Assembly: GCF_042434095.1 (NCBI RefSeq)
Contig: NZ_JBHLUE010000016.1
Span: forward strand, 558,001-622,000
DNA length: 64,000 bases
Direction of reading: 5' to 3'
DNA from: KBS50 sp042434095
GTDB taxonomy: Bacteria > Actinomycetota > Actinomycetes > Mycobacteriales > Micromonosporaceae
In this document: positions 43,424-51,936 of the stretch, piece by piece
How positions within the stretch are numbered: the stretch's first letter is position 1
Layout of the letters: every line of letters begins with the position of its first letter
The notes under the pieces: model-generated
Seen by the model: only the letters and a program-made list of their open reading frames with translations
What the model was told of the DNA's origin: nothing
The model's database searches: none
Translations under genes and position numbers: made by a program

Positions 43424-44668
43424 GTGCCCACCGACGACGCCACCAGCGCGGATCCCGCGGCCGAGCCGCCGCGCGCCGCGGGCGCCGGCGGTGGCCTGGC
43501 CGCCACCCGGCGCCGGATCGAGCGTGCCGCCGGGTCGCTGGCGACCGCCAGCGTGGCCCGGATGGAGGAGACGCTGCCCTGGTTCCGCGGGCTGCCCGCC
43601 GAGCAGCGGTCCTGGGTGATGCTGGTGGCCCAGGCCGGCGTGCGGTCCCTGGTGGAGTGGCTCGGCAACGGCGGCGGCGCGGCCGACAGCCCGCAGGAGG
43701 TCTCCGACGAGGTGTTCGCGGCCGCGCCGCGGACCCTGGCCCGGACGATCAGCCTGCAGCAGACCGTGGCGTTGATCAAGGTGACGATCGACGTGGTCGA
43801 GGAGCAGGTGCCGGTCCTGGCCGCGGAGGGCGAGCAGGGTCCGCTGGCCGAGGCGGTCCTGCGGTTCTCTCGGGAGATCGCCTTCTCGGCCGCCCGGGTG
43901 TACGCCCGCGCGGCCGAGACCCGCGGGGCCTGGGACACCCGCCTGCAGGCGCTGCTGGTCGACGCGCTGCTCCGCGGCGACTCGCGGGACGTGCTGGCCA
44001 GCCGGGCCGCGGCGCTGGGCTGGGCGGACGCCCAGCCGGTCGCCGTGGCGGTGGGCCGGTCCCCCGGCGGCGAGGTGACGGCCATCCTGCTCACGCTCTA
44101 CCGGGCCGCCCGCCGGCTCGGGGTCGAGCTCATCGGCGGGGTGCACGGGGACCGGCTGGTGGTGGTCATCGGCGGCGCGCCCGACCCGATCGCCGCCACC
44201 GGGCGGCTGCTGGCCGCGTTCGGCGACGGGCCGGTGGTGGTGGGGCCGGCCGTGCCGAGCCTGGACGAGGCCACCGAGTCGGCCCGGGCGGCCGTGGCCG
44301 GCTTTCGCGCCGCCCCCGCCTGGCCCTCCGCGCCGCGGCCGGTGACCGCGGCCGACCTGCTGCCCGAGCGGGCCCTGGCCGGCGACGCCGAGGCCCGCCG
44401 GGGGTTGCGGCAGGAGTTCGCCGCCCTGGTACGCGCCGGCGGCGAGCTGCTGGAGACGTTGGACGCCTACTTCGCCAGCGGCGGGGTGCTGGAGAGCGCG
44501 GCGCGGATGCTGTACGTGCACCCCAACACGGTCCGCTACCGGTTGCGGCGGATCGCCGAGGTCACCGGCTACTCGCCGCTGTCACCGCGGGACGCGTACG
44601 CGTTGCGGATCGCGCTGACGGTGGGCCGGCTCGACCCGGCGGCCCCAGCCGCCCCGAATCAGACGTAG
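43424..44668 (+). CDS. fasR: FasR-type (PucR/CdaR) regulator of fatty acid synthesis
   Basis: 414 residues from GTG 43424. The C-terminal PucR helix-turn-helix is clear: LLETLDAYFASGGVLESAARMLYVHPNTVRYRLRRIAEVTGYSPL. The middle is the GGDEF-like fold without catalytic residues. In Streptomyces the same type of gene (fasR) sits directly before fabD-fabH-acpP-fabF and activates them, and here the order is identical, so the name is based on both sequence type and position. It presumably binds in the 136-base gap before fabD, where a strong palindrome is present. Confidence 0.85.
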   Translation: MPTDDATSADPAAEPPRAAGAGGGLAATRRRIERAAGSLATASVARMEETLPWFRGLPAEQRSWVMLVAQAGVRSLVEWLGNGGGAADSPQEVSDEVFAAAPRTLARTISLQQTVALIKVTIDVVEEQVPVLAAEGEQGPLAEAVLRFSREIAFSAARVYARAAETRGAWDTRLQALLVDALLRGDSRDVLASRAAALGWADAQPVAVAVGRSPGGEVTAILLTLYRAARRLGVELIGGVHGDRLVVVIGGAPDPIAATGRLLAAFGDGPVVVGPAVPSLDEATESARAAVAGFRAAPAWPSAPRPVTAADLLPERALAGDAEARRGLRQEFAALVRAGGELLETLDAYFASGGVLESAARMLYVHPNTVRYRLRRIAEVTGYSPLSPRDAYALRIALTVGRLDPAAPAAPNQT

Positions 44669-44717
44669 CCGTTGATAGGGGACGGTGAGCCGCAGAACCC
44701 GCATGATCTTCACCTAT

Positions 44718-44738
44718 CTTTGTAGGATCCTCACAAAG
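44718..44738. promoter_or_regulatory. Palindrome before the fab operon, candidate FasR site
   Basis: CTTTGT-AGGATCCTC-ACAAAG, with a second palindrome AGGATCCT in the middle. It lies in the fasR-fabD gap, 17 bases before the leader ORF. Nothing proves FasR binds here. Confidence 0.5.
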
Positions 44739-44754
44739 GTTCTAGGAGGGTTTG

Positions 44755-44802
44755 GTGACTGCCGGCAACCATGTGACCGTCGAGTATCCCGCAGAGTCAT
44801 AG
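44755..44802 (+). CDS. Possible 15-residue leader peptide of the fab operon
   Basis: GTG 44755 is preceded seven bases upstream by TAGGAGGG, the best ribosome site in this gap. The frame reads MTAGNHVTVEYPAES and stops at TAG 44800-44802, two bases before the fabD GTG, which has no ribosome site of its own. Translation of fabD may therefore depend on re-initiation after this leader. Confidence 0.5.
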   Translation: MTAGNHVTVEYPAES

Positions 44803-44804
44803 TC

Positions 44805-45971
44805 GTGCTTGCCGTACTCTCCCCCGGTCAGGGCTCACAGAAGCCCGGCTTCCTCACCCCGTGGCTCGACCTCCCCGGCGCGGCCGCCCGACTGCGCTGG
44901 TGGTCGGCGCTGGCCGGCGTCGACCTGGCGTACCTCGGCACCGAGGCCGGCGCCGAGGAGATCCGGGACACCGCCCGGACCCAGCCGCTGCTGGTGGCCG
45001 CGGCCCTGCTCGCGGCCGAGCACCTGCCGGTGTACGACGTGACGCTCACCGCCGGGCACAGCGTCGGCGAGCTCGGCGCCGCGGCGCTGGCCGGGGTGCT
45101 CACCCCGGAGTCCGCCGTCACGCTGGCCGGAGTGCGCGGCCGGGAGATGGCCGCGGCCTGCGCCCTGGAGCCCACCGGCATGTCGGCGGTGCTCGGCGGC
45201 GATCCCGAGGAGGTCCTCGCGGCGGTGGACCGGCACGGGCTCTACCCGGCCAACCGCAACGGCGCGGGCCAGCTGGTCGCCGCCGGCGCCGTCGACAACC
45301 TGGCCAAGCTCGCGGCCGAGCCGCCGGCCCGGGCCCGGGTCATCGCCCTGCAGGTGGCCGGCGCGTTCCACACCCGCTACATGGCGCCGGCCGAGGAGGC
45401 CCTGGCCGGCATGGCCGCCGGGATCACCCCGGCCGACCCGGCCCGGATCCTGCTGTCCAACCTCGACGGCTCGGCCGTGAACAACGGCCGGGAGATGCTG
45501 CAGCGGCTGGTCCGCCAGGTCACCGCGCCGGTCCGCTGGGACCTGTGCATGCGGACGATGGCCGACCTGGGCGTGACCGGCGTGCTGGAGCTGCCGCCGG
45601 CCGGCACCCTGGCCGGGCTGGTGAAGCGGGAGCTGAAGGGCGACGGCGCGCCCGAGATCGTCACCCTGAACACCCCGGACGACCTGCCGGCGGCGCGGGA
45701 TCTGATCGCCCGGCACGGCTCGACGGCCGGGCACGAACCGGCCATCTCGTTCCGGGTGGTGGTGGCCGGAACGGCCGGCACCTTCACGCCGGCCGACCTG
45801 CCGGAGGGCACCGAGGTACGCACCGGGCAGGTGATCGGGCACGTGGTCACCCGGCAGGGCCCGGTGGAGGTCAAGGCGCACGGGAACGGCCTGCTCACCG
45901 AGTGGCTCGCCCACTCCGACGACCCGGTCGCCCCGGGCCAGCCGCTGGCCCGGATCGGCGGGCAGCTGTGA
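44805..45971 (+). CDS. fabD: Malonyl-CoA:ACP transacylase with extra C-terminal lipoyl-like domain
   Basis: 388 residues from GTG 44805. Transfers malonyl from CoA to AcpP. SPGQGSQKPG at the N-terminus, nucleophile Ser86 in AGHSVGELGAA, catalytic His189 in GAFHTRYM. Normal FabD is about 310 residues; here a further segment from about residue 316 (ISFRVVVAGTAGTF... GQVIGHVV... GLLTEWLAHSDDPVAPGQP) has the pattern of a biotinyl/lipoyl barrel, but the modified lysine motif is replaced, so it should not carry a cofactor. Stop overlaps the next small ORF (GTGA). Confidence 0.95.
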   Translation: MLAVLSPGQGSQKPGFLTPWLDLPGAAARLRWWSALAGVDLAYLGTEAGAEEIRDTARTQPLLVAAALLAAEHLPVYDVTLTAGHSVGELGAAALAGVLTPESAVTLAGVRGREMAAACALEPTGMSAVLGGDPEEVLAAVDRHGLYPANRNGAGQLVAAGAVDNLAKLAAEPPARARVIALQVAGAFHTRYMAPAEEALAGMAAGITPADPARILLSNLDGSAVNNGREMLQRLVRQVTAPVRWDLCMRTMADLGVTGVLELPPAGTLAGLVKRELKGDGAPEIVTLNTPDDLPAARDLIARHGSTAGHEPAISFRVVVAGTAGTFTPADLPEGTEVRTGQVIGHVVTRQGPVEVKAHGNGLLTEWLAHSDDPVAPGQPLARIGGQL

Positions 45972-46047
45972 CGACCGGTACGACCACCCGACCTGGAGCG
46001 GCGGCGCGGCCGGCTCCGCGGCCGCGAACGAAGGGATGGCACCGCTG

Positions 46048-46048
<1 letters not shown>
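45968..46048 (+). CDS. Possible 26-residue coupling ORF between fabD and fabH
   Basis: GTG 45968 overlaps the fabD stop (GTGA) and its TGA (46046-46048) overlaps the preferred fabH start (TGATG). Product is Thr/Arg/Pro-rich (MTTGTTTRPGAAARPAPRPR...). It could be a ribosome relay rather than a functional peptide. May be chance. Confidence 0.35.
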
Positions 46049-46988
<940 letters not shown>

Positions 46989-46989
<1 letters not shown>

Positions 46990-47168
46990 TGTCCCACCGG
47001 CCGGCGGTGCCCACCGCCGGCCCGGCCGCGGCGCGCGCCGCGGCCACCCCGGTCGCGGCCGACCGCCACGACCACCCGGTCCCGGCGCACCGCCGTGACC
47101 ACCCGGGGCCGACCCGCCGGGTACCGGTCCCCGCCGCTCATCCATGGAGAGGAAGCCAACAACAATGA
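46989..47168 (+). CDS. Possible 59-residue coupling ORF between fabH and acpP
   Basis: ATG 46989 overlaps the fabH stop (TGATG). The frame stays open across the whole gap and ends in a TGA that overlaps the acpP start (ATGA at 47165). Pro/Arg/His-rich with a degenerate repeat (DRHDHPVPAHRRDHPGP). acpP also has its own GGAGAGGAAG site, so the small ORF is not essential for it. No similarity recognised. Confidence 0.35.
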
Positions 47169-47404
47169 CCCGTGACGAGATCACCGCCGGCCTCGCCGAG
47201 ATCCTCGAAGAGGTCGCCGGGGTGAACCCGGACGACGTGGCCGTTGACAAGTCCTTCACCGACGACCTGGACGTCGACTCGCTCTCCATGGTGGAGGTCG
47301 TGGTCGCGGCCGAGGAGAAGTTCGGCGTGAAGATCCCGGACAACGAGGTGCAGAACCTCAAGACCGTGGGTGACGCCGTCAGCTACATCGAGGCGCAGTC
47401 CTGA
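47165..47404 (+). CDS. acpP: Acyl carrier protein
   Basis: 79 residues from ATG 47165 with GGAGAGGAAG upstream. Acidic four-helix carrier; phosphopantetheine Ser39 in DLDVDSLSMVEVVVAAEEKFG. The conserved position between fabH and fabF identifies it as the FAS-II carrier rather than a polyketide one. Confidence 0.97.
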   Translation: MTRDEITAGLAEILEEVAGVNPDDVAVDKSFTDDLDVDSLSMVEVVVAAEEKFGVKIPDNEVQNLKTVGDAVSYIEAQS

Positions 47405-47405
47405 G

Positions 47406-48632
47406 ATGAGTCGACCCGACGTCGTCATCACCGGGCTCGGCGCGACGACCCCGCTCGGCGGGGACGTCGCGTCGACCTGGGACGCCATGCTCGCCGGCCG
47501 CTCCGGGGTGAGTCCGCTCACCCAGGAGTGGGCCGGCCAACTGCCGGTCCGGATTGCCGCCCAGCTCGCCGTCGAACCCGTCGAGGTCCTCGACCGGGTA
47601 CGGCTGCGCCGGCTGGACCGGTCCGAGGCCATCGCCATCATCGCCACCCAGGAGGCGTGGGCGGACGCCAAGCTCGCCGACACCGGCCTGGAGCCGGAGC
47701 GGCTGGCCGTGAGCCTCGGCTCCGGCATCGGCGGCGCCACCACCCTGCTCGCCCAGGACGACATCCTGGAGGCATCCGGGCCGCGCCGGGTGTCCCCGCA
47801 CACCGTGCCGATGCTCATGCCCAACGGCCCGGCCGCCTGGGTCGGCCTGGAGGTCGGGGCGAAGGCCGGGGTGCACGCGATGGCCAGCGCCTGCGCGACC
47901 GGTGCGGAGGCGCTCGCGCTCGGGCTGGACATCATCCGCTCCGGCCGCGCCGACGTGGTGGTGGCCGGCGGCACCGAGGCGGTCATCCACCCGCTGCCGA
48001 TCGCCGGCTTCGCCTCGATGCGGGCCATGTCGACCCGCAACGACGAGCCGGAGCGGGCCTCCCGGCCATGGGACAAGGGCCGCGACGGGTTCGTCCTCGG
48101 CGAGGGCGCCGGGGTGCTCATCCTGGAGTCGGCCGAGCACGCCGCCGCGCGCGGCGCCCGGGTGTACGCCCGGCTCGCCGGCGCCGGGATCAGCTCCGAC
48201 GCGTACGACATCGTGCAGCCGCACGCCCAGGGTGAGGGCGCGATCCGGGCCATCCGGGGCGCGCTCGCCGACTCCGGCGTGGCGGCCGAGGACATCCGGC
48301 ACGTCAACGCGCACGCCACCTCCACCCCGGTGGGCGACATGCTGGAGATCGGCGCGCTGAAGGCCGCCGTGGGCGAGCACCCGGTGCTGTCGGCCACCAA
48401 GTCGATGTCCGGTCACCTGCTGGGCGCGGCCGGCGCTCTGGAGTCGATCGCCACCATCCTGGCCATCCGGGACGGCATCGTGCCGCCCACGATCAACCTG
48501 GACGACCCGGACGACGGCCTCGACCTGGAGGTGGCCGCCCACAAGGCCCGGCACCTCGACATCCCCGCCGCGCTCAACAACGCGTTCGGCTTCGGCGGGC
48601 ACAACGTCGCTCTCGTCTTCACCCGGGCGTGA
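47406..48632 (+). CDS. fabF: 3-oxoacyl-ACP synthase II
   Basis: 408 residues from ATG 47406, one base after the acpP stop. Elongating condensing enzyme. Nucleophile Cys163 in MASACATGAEAL; the two catalytic His in NAHATSTPVGD and KSMSGHLLGAAG; FGFGGHNVALVF at the end. Normal length. Its stop is followed by the carboxyltransferase gene 26 bases later. Confidence 0.97.
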   Translation: MSRPDVVITGLGATTPLGGDVASTWDAMLAGRSGVSPLTQEWAGQLPVRIAAQLAVEPVEVLDRVRLRRLDRSEAIAIIATQEAWADAKLADTGLEPERLAVSLGSGIGGATTLLAQDDILEASGPRRVSPHTVPMLMPNGPAAWVGLEVGAKAGVHAMASACATGAEALALGLDIIRSGRADVVVAGGTEAVIHPLPIAGFASMRAMSTRNDEPERASRPWDKGRDGFVLGEGAGVLILESAEHAAARGARVYARLAGAGISSDAYDIVQPHAQGEGAIRAIRGALADSGVAAEDIRHVNAHATSTPVGDMLEIGALKAAVGEHPVLSATKSMSGHLLGAAGALESIATILAIRDGIVPPTINLDDPDDGLDLEVAAHKARHLDIPAALNNAFGFGGHNVALVFTRA

Positions 48633-48658
48633 GACCCGACCCTGCCCTGGAGGCATCC

Positions 48659-50080
48659 GTGAGCACCACATCCGTCGGCACCGAGTCCGCCGAAATCGAC
48701 TACCGCGACCCGGAGGTCCGGCTCCGGTCCCTGTTCGACGCCGGCACCCTCCGCCTGGCCATGTCCCGGGACACCTCCGGGATGCTCTGGGCGCGCGGCG
48801 AGATCGACGGCACGCCCGTGATCGCCTTCTGCTCGGACGCCACCAAGATGGGTGGCGCCATGGGCATCGACGGCTGCCGGCACATCGTCGACGCGATCGA
48901 CACCGCGGTGCAGGAGCGGGTGCCGGTGATCGGTCTCTGGCACTGCGGCGGCGCCCGGATTCCCGAGGGCGTGGTGGCGCTCGACGGCGTCGGCCAGGTC
49001 TTCGCCGCCATGGTGCGGGCCTCCGGCCGGGTGCCGCAGCTGTCGGTGGTGCTCGGCCCGGCCGCCGGCGGCGCCGCGTACGGCCCGGCGCTCACCGACA
49101 TCGTCATCATGGCGGGCGCCGGCCGGATCTTCGTCACCGGTCCCGAGGTGGTGCGCAGCGTCACCGGCGAGCAGGTCGACATGGAGCGGCTGGGCGGCCC
49201 CGAGCCGCACGGCCGGCGATCCGGCGTCGTGCACATCACCACCAAGGACGACGAGTCCGCGCTGGCCCAGGCCCGCGCCCTGGCCAGCCTGCTCGGGCAC
49301 CAGGGCCGGTTCACCCCGGCGGACGTGTCCGGCGGCGCCGAGGGGCACGACCTGGCCGCGCTCATGCCGGCCGAGACCAACCGGGCGTACGACGTGAAGC
49401 CGGTGGTCAAGGCCCTGCTCGACGAGCCGGGCGTGGAGCTGCACGCCAAGTGGGCGCCCAACATCGTCACCACGCTGGGCCGGTTCGCCGGCCGTACCGT
49501 CGGGGTGATCGCGAACAACCCGCTGCGGCTCGGCGGCTGCCTCGACGCGGCCAGCGCCGAGAAGGCGGCCCGGTTCGTGCGGATGTGCGACTCGCTCGGC
49601 GTACCGCTGATCGTGCTCGTGGACGTCCCGGGTTACCTGCCGGGGCTCGGCCAGGAGTGGGACGGCGTCGTCCGGCGCGGCGCCAAGCTGCTGCACGCGT
49701 TCGCCGAGGCCGTCGTGCCGCGGGTGACGCTGGTGACCCGCAAGGCGTACGGCGGCGCGTACATCGCGATGAACTCCCGCTCGCTCGGCGCCACGGCGGT
49801 GTTCGCCTGGCCGAACGCGGAACTCGCGGTGATGGGCCCCAGCGCCGCGGTGAACGTGCTCTACCGCAAGAAGCTGGCCGCCGCGCCGCCCGACCAGCGC
49901 GAGGCGCTGCGGGCCGAGCTGATCGAGGAGCACACCCGGGTGGCCGGCGGGGTCAACCGGGCGCTGGAGATCGGCGTGGTCGACGAGGTCATCAAGCCGG
50001 CCGAGACCCGGCGGCGGCTCGCCGAGACCCTCGCGGCGGCCCCCGCCGCCCGCGGCGCGCACGGCAACATCCCGCTGTAG
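48659..50080 (+). CDS. Acyl-CoA carboxylase, carboxyltransferase beta subunit
   Basis: 473 residues from GTG 48659, preceded by GGAGG; an earlier GTG at 48629 overlaps the fabF stop but lacks that site. Carboxyltransferase half of acetyl-/propionyl-CoA carboxylase: HCGGARIPEGV, oxyanion blocks GPAAGGAAYGPAL and TRKAYGGAYIAMNSR, and ANNPLRLGGCLD. It probably supplies malonyl-CoA to the adjacent fab genes, as in Streptomyces fab-acc clusters. The biotin carboxylase alpha subunit is not in the window. A strong terminator follows. Confidence 0.92.
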   Translation: MSTTSVGTESAEIDYRDPEVRLRSLFDAGTLRLAMSRDTSGMLWARGEIDGTPVIAFCSDATKMGGAMGIDGCRHIVDAIDTAVQERVPVIGLWHCGGARIPEGVVALDGVGQVFAAMVRASGRVPQLSVVLGPAAGGAAYGPALTDIVIMAGAGRIFVTGPEVVRSVTGEQVDMERLGGPEPHGRRSGVVHITTKDDESALAQARALASLLGHQGRFTPADVSGGAEGHDLAALMPAETNRAYDVKPVVKALLDEPGVELHAKWAPNIVTTLGRFAGRTVGVIANNPLRLGGCLDAASAEKAARFVRMCDSLGVPLIVLVDVPGYLPGLGQEWDGVVRRGAKLLHAFAEAVVPRVTLVTRKAYGGAYIAMNSRSLGATAVFAWPNAELAVMGPSAAVNVLYRKKLAAAPPDQREALRAELIEEHTRVAGGVNRALEIGVVDEVIKPAETRRRLAETLAAAPAARGAHGNIPL

Positions 50081-50090
50081 CGGTAAGGAT

Positions 50091-50128
50091 CGGCCGGGCC
50101 CCCGCTGCGGACAGCGGGGGCCCGGCCG
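50091..50128 (+). terminator. Terminator of the fab-acc operon
   Basis: CGGCCGGGCCCCCGCTG pairs with CAGCGGGGGCCCGGCCG around a 4-base loop: 17 uninterrupted base pairs, 10 bases after the carboxyltransferase stop, followed by only TT. Confidence 0.85.
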
Positions 50129-50136
50129 TTCGCCCT

Positions 50137-50204
50137 CATGATCGTCGCAGGATTTCGGGGTAGACACGCCGCGTTGGTGCTCCGGAATCTGCCAACGATC
50201 ATGG
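50137..50204. repeat. Hairpin repeat family D, copy D1
   Basis: Left arm ATGATCGTCGCAGGATTTCG, right arm CCGGAATCTGCCAACGATCAT, about 26-base loop, imperfect pairing. Same orientation as D2 at 51320. Lies 57 bases past the stop of the DUF559 nuclease gene. Confidence 0.8.
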
Positions 50205-50260
50205 CGATCAAGGCGCTCCGGGAGGATCGGCGCGACCGGCTCGCGCAGCACTGGGTCGGC

Positions 50261-51232
50261 TCAGCGGCGGCTGGCCAGGATGGCGAGGGTTTCCCGGCGC
50301 ACCTGGCCGGGTTCGTGGATCAACCGGCGCCCGCTGAAGCGGACGGTCAGGATGCCCAGCGTGGCCAGCTGCGCGTCCCGGCGCAGGTCACGCTCGCGCT
50401 GGCGCGGATCGCCGTGTGCCATGGCGCCGTCAAGCTCGATGTTGACGCGCTCCCGCTCCGCATACAGGTCGAGGTAGACCGTCCGGGAGCCCAGCCAGAT
50501 CGGCACCTGACGGGCGAACGCCGGCATGCCGGGCCCGACGAAGACGTGATCGTGTCCCCAGATCTCCAGGGGACTACGACAGCCGGCCGCGAGCCTGGCA
50601 AGCAGTCCACGCAACTGCGCCCGGCCGGGCAGCCTCGGCGCACCGGACAGTGCCCGTTCGAGGCGTCCCACGGTGGTGAGCCGGTCGTTGACCGCCCGGA
50701 TCACCGGACCGGCCCGGTCGTCCGGCGGCAACACCGGCCAGGCGTCGACCAGCGAGTCCTCCAACCGGATGACCGGCATGGTCCGGCGCACCACCACGCG
50801 CGGCGGAATCAGGATCAGTTCCTGACGCCGATGCACAACCAACCCGGGGCCGGCATGAAGTCTCGTCTCCGCCGGCACGTCCACATGCACCGGCTCTCCG
50901 GGCAGCTGCTGGAGCACGCCGTGCACGTCCAGCGCGGTGACGCTGCTCAACGCGGCCCGCCCCGCCGCGTACGCCACCGCGGCTCGCTGCGCCACCCCAC
51001 GGTCAAGCCTGGTGAGAGGTGCTGCGGCAACCGGAGAACCAGCCGCGGACGACCGCGCTGGCGGCGAGGCATCCACGAGTCGCCAACCTACGTACACACC
51101 GGGCAGCACTCGCCGCAGCTCGCCGTCTCGGAGCGCCCGACGCAGCGCCCATGGCCGCACGACCTCAAGCGCGGCGTCTCGGGTGAGCACCCCGCCGCCA
51201 AGGTCGACAAGTGCCGCAAGCTCCGCATCCAC
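50261..51232 (-). CDS. DUF559 endonuclease-like protein with AbiEi winged helix
   Basis: 323 residues from GTG 51232 (MDAELAALVDLGGG); an ATG at 51322 is in frame but would put a promoter-like region and one hairpin arm inside the gene. N-terminal winged helix of the AbiEi type (GGGVLTRDAALEVVRPWALRRAL...RRVLPGVYVG). C-terminal VSR-like PD-(D/E)XK nuclease core: VYLDLYAERERVNIELDGAMAHG gives the Asp and the ExD acid pair, followed by RRDAQLATLGILTVRFSG. Such proteins occur in many copies in actinobacteria and their role is unsettled (antitoxin-like regulator, mobile nuclease or defence). No partner toxin gene is adjacent. Hairpin D copies flank both sides. Confidence 0.8.
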   Translation of the reverse strand: MDAELAALVDLGGGVLTRDAALEVVRPWALRRALRDGELRRVLPGVYVGWRLVDASPPARSSAAGSPVAAAPLTRLDRGVAQRAAVAYAAGRAALSSVTALDVHGVLQQLPGEPVHVDVPAETRLHAGPGLVVHRRQELILIPPRVVVRRTMPVIRLEDSLVDAWPVLPPDDRAGPVIRAVNDRLTTVGRLERALSGAPRLPGRAQLRGLLARLAAGCRSPLEIWGHDHVFVGPGMPAFARQVPIWLGSRTVYLDLYAERERVNIELDGAMAHGDPRQRERDLRRDAQLATLGILTVRFSGRRLIHEPGQVRRETLAILASRR

Positions 51233-51286
51233 CCACGTACCGTGGCTGCCCCGCGGCCGGCCCGGCAACCGAACCAAACCGGATCC

Positions 51287-51312
51287 TGTGGACAACTCTC
51301 GCCTGTGGACGA
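51287..51312 (-). promoter_or_regulatory. Two DnaA-box-like sites upstream of the DUF559 gene
   Basis: Reverse strand TTGTCCACA (51287-51295), a perfect actinobacterial DnaA box, and TCGTCCACA (51304-51312), one mismatch, 17 bases apart. They lie 55-80 bases before the nuclease start. Could be DnaA control or chance. Confidence 0.45.
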
Positions 51313-51319
51313 AGCGATT

Positions 51320-51387
51320 CATGATCGTTGCACAATTTCGGTGCGCCCATGCGGCGCGTCAGCACCGAAACTGGCCAACGATCATGG
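51320..51387. repeat. Hairpin repeat family D, copy D2
   Basis: Left arm ATGATCGTTGCACAATTTCG (then GTGC), right arm GCACCGAAACTGGCCAACGA then TCAT. Longer perfect pairing than D1. Lies 87 bases upstream of the nuclease start. Confidence 0.88.
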
Positions 51388-51450
51388 TCACCGGGCCTGG
51401 CCGCGCCGGGCCCGGCGTTTGTCCAGGTCAGGAGGGGGTACGCGGCGCCC

Positions 51451-51600
51451 ATGATCGCACTGATCGTTGCCCTTCTGGTGGTGTGGCTGGTGCTGGCGGT
51501 GGTCGGGCTGGTGGTCCACGGCCTGTTCTGGCTCTTCGTGATCGGCGCCATCCTGTTCGTCGTGACCGGCATCATCGGCTGGGTCCGCCGGCGGGTGTGA
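51451..51600 (+). CDS. Small two-helix hydrophobic protein
   Basis: 49 residues from ATG 51451, with AGGAGGGGG 13 bases upstream (a little far). Nearly all hydrophobic (MIALIVALLVVWLVLAVVGL, HGLFWLFVIGAILFVVTGII) with a GWVRRRV basic end. Resembles the tiny membrane proteins widespread in actinomycetes; function unknown. Confidence 0.7.
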   Translation: MIALIVALLVVWLVLAVVGLVVHGLFWLFVIGAILFVVTGIIGWVRRRV

Positions 51601-51936
51601 CCCGAGCCCCGTCCGGGGAGGTCCGGATGCCCGGCCACCCGGTCCCGTAGGGGCGGCCCGCCGTACCCCGGATCCGGCGGCGATGTTCCGGCCACGGCCG
51701 CCGGCTACGGGCCCGGCATGTCCGCTTTGACCGGCGCCGCGCGGCGGTCGCGCCGCGCTTTCCCGCGTTTTGCCCCCGGCCGGCCGGCGGGCGGGATCAG
51801 GTGCGGCCCCGATTGAAACTCAGCACTCTCCGTCAGCATGCTCGCAGGCGTCATCCGCGTCGAGCGGAGCGCCCACCCGGTCTCCCGGGCGGCGGTCCGG
51901 CTCGCCGGCGCCCGCGGCATGGAGGAGAGTGCGGAC
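51601..51936. other. Intergenic region, 336 bp
   Basis: GC-rich, no gene seen. A -35-like TTGAAA at 51813 has no matching -10. The glycosyltransferase frame is open from 51838, so part of it may be translated if an earlier start is used. Confidence 0.4.

Noticed and set aside
51233..51322. Longer start (ATG 51322) for the DUF559 gene
   Set aside because: It overlaps hairpin D2 and two DnaA-like boxes and lacks a ribosome site; similarity begins at DAELAALVD.
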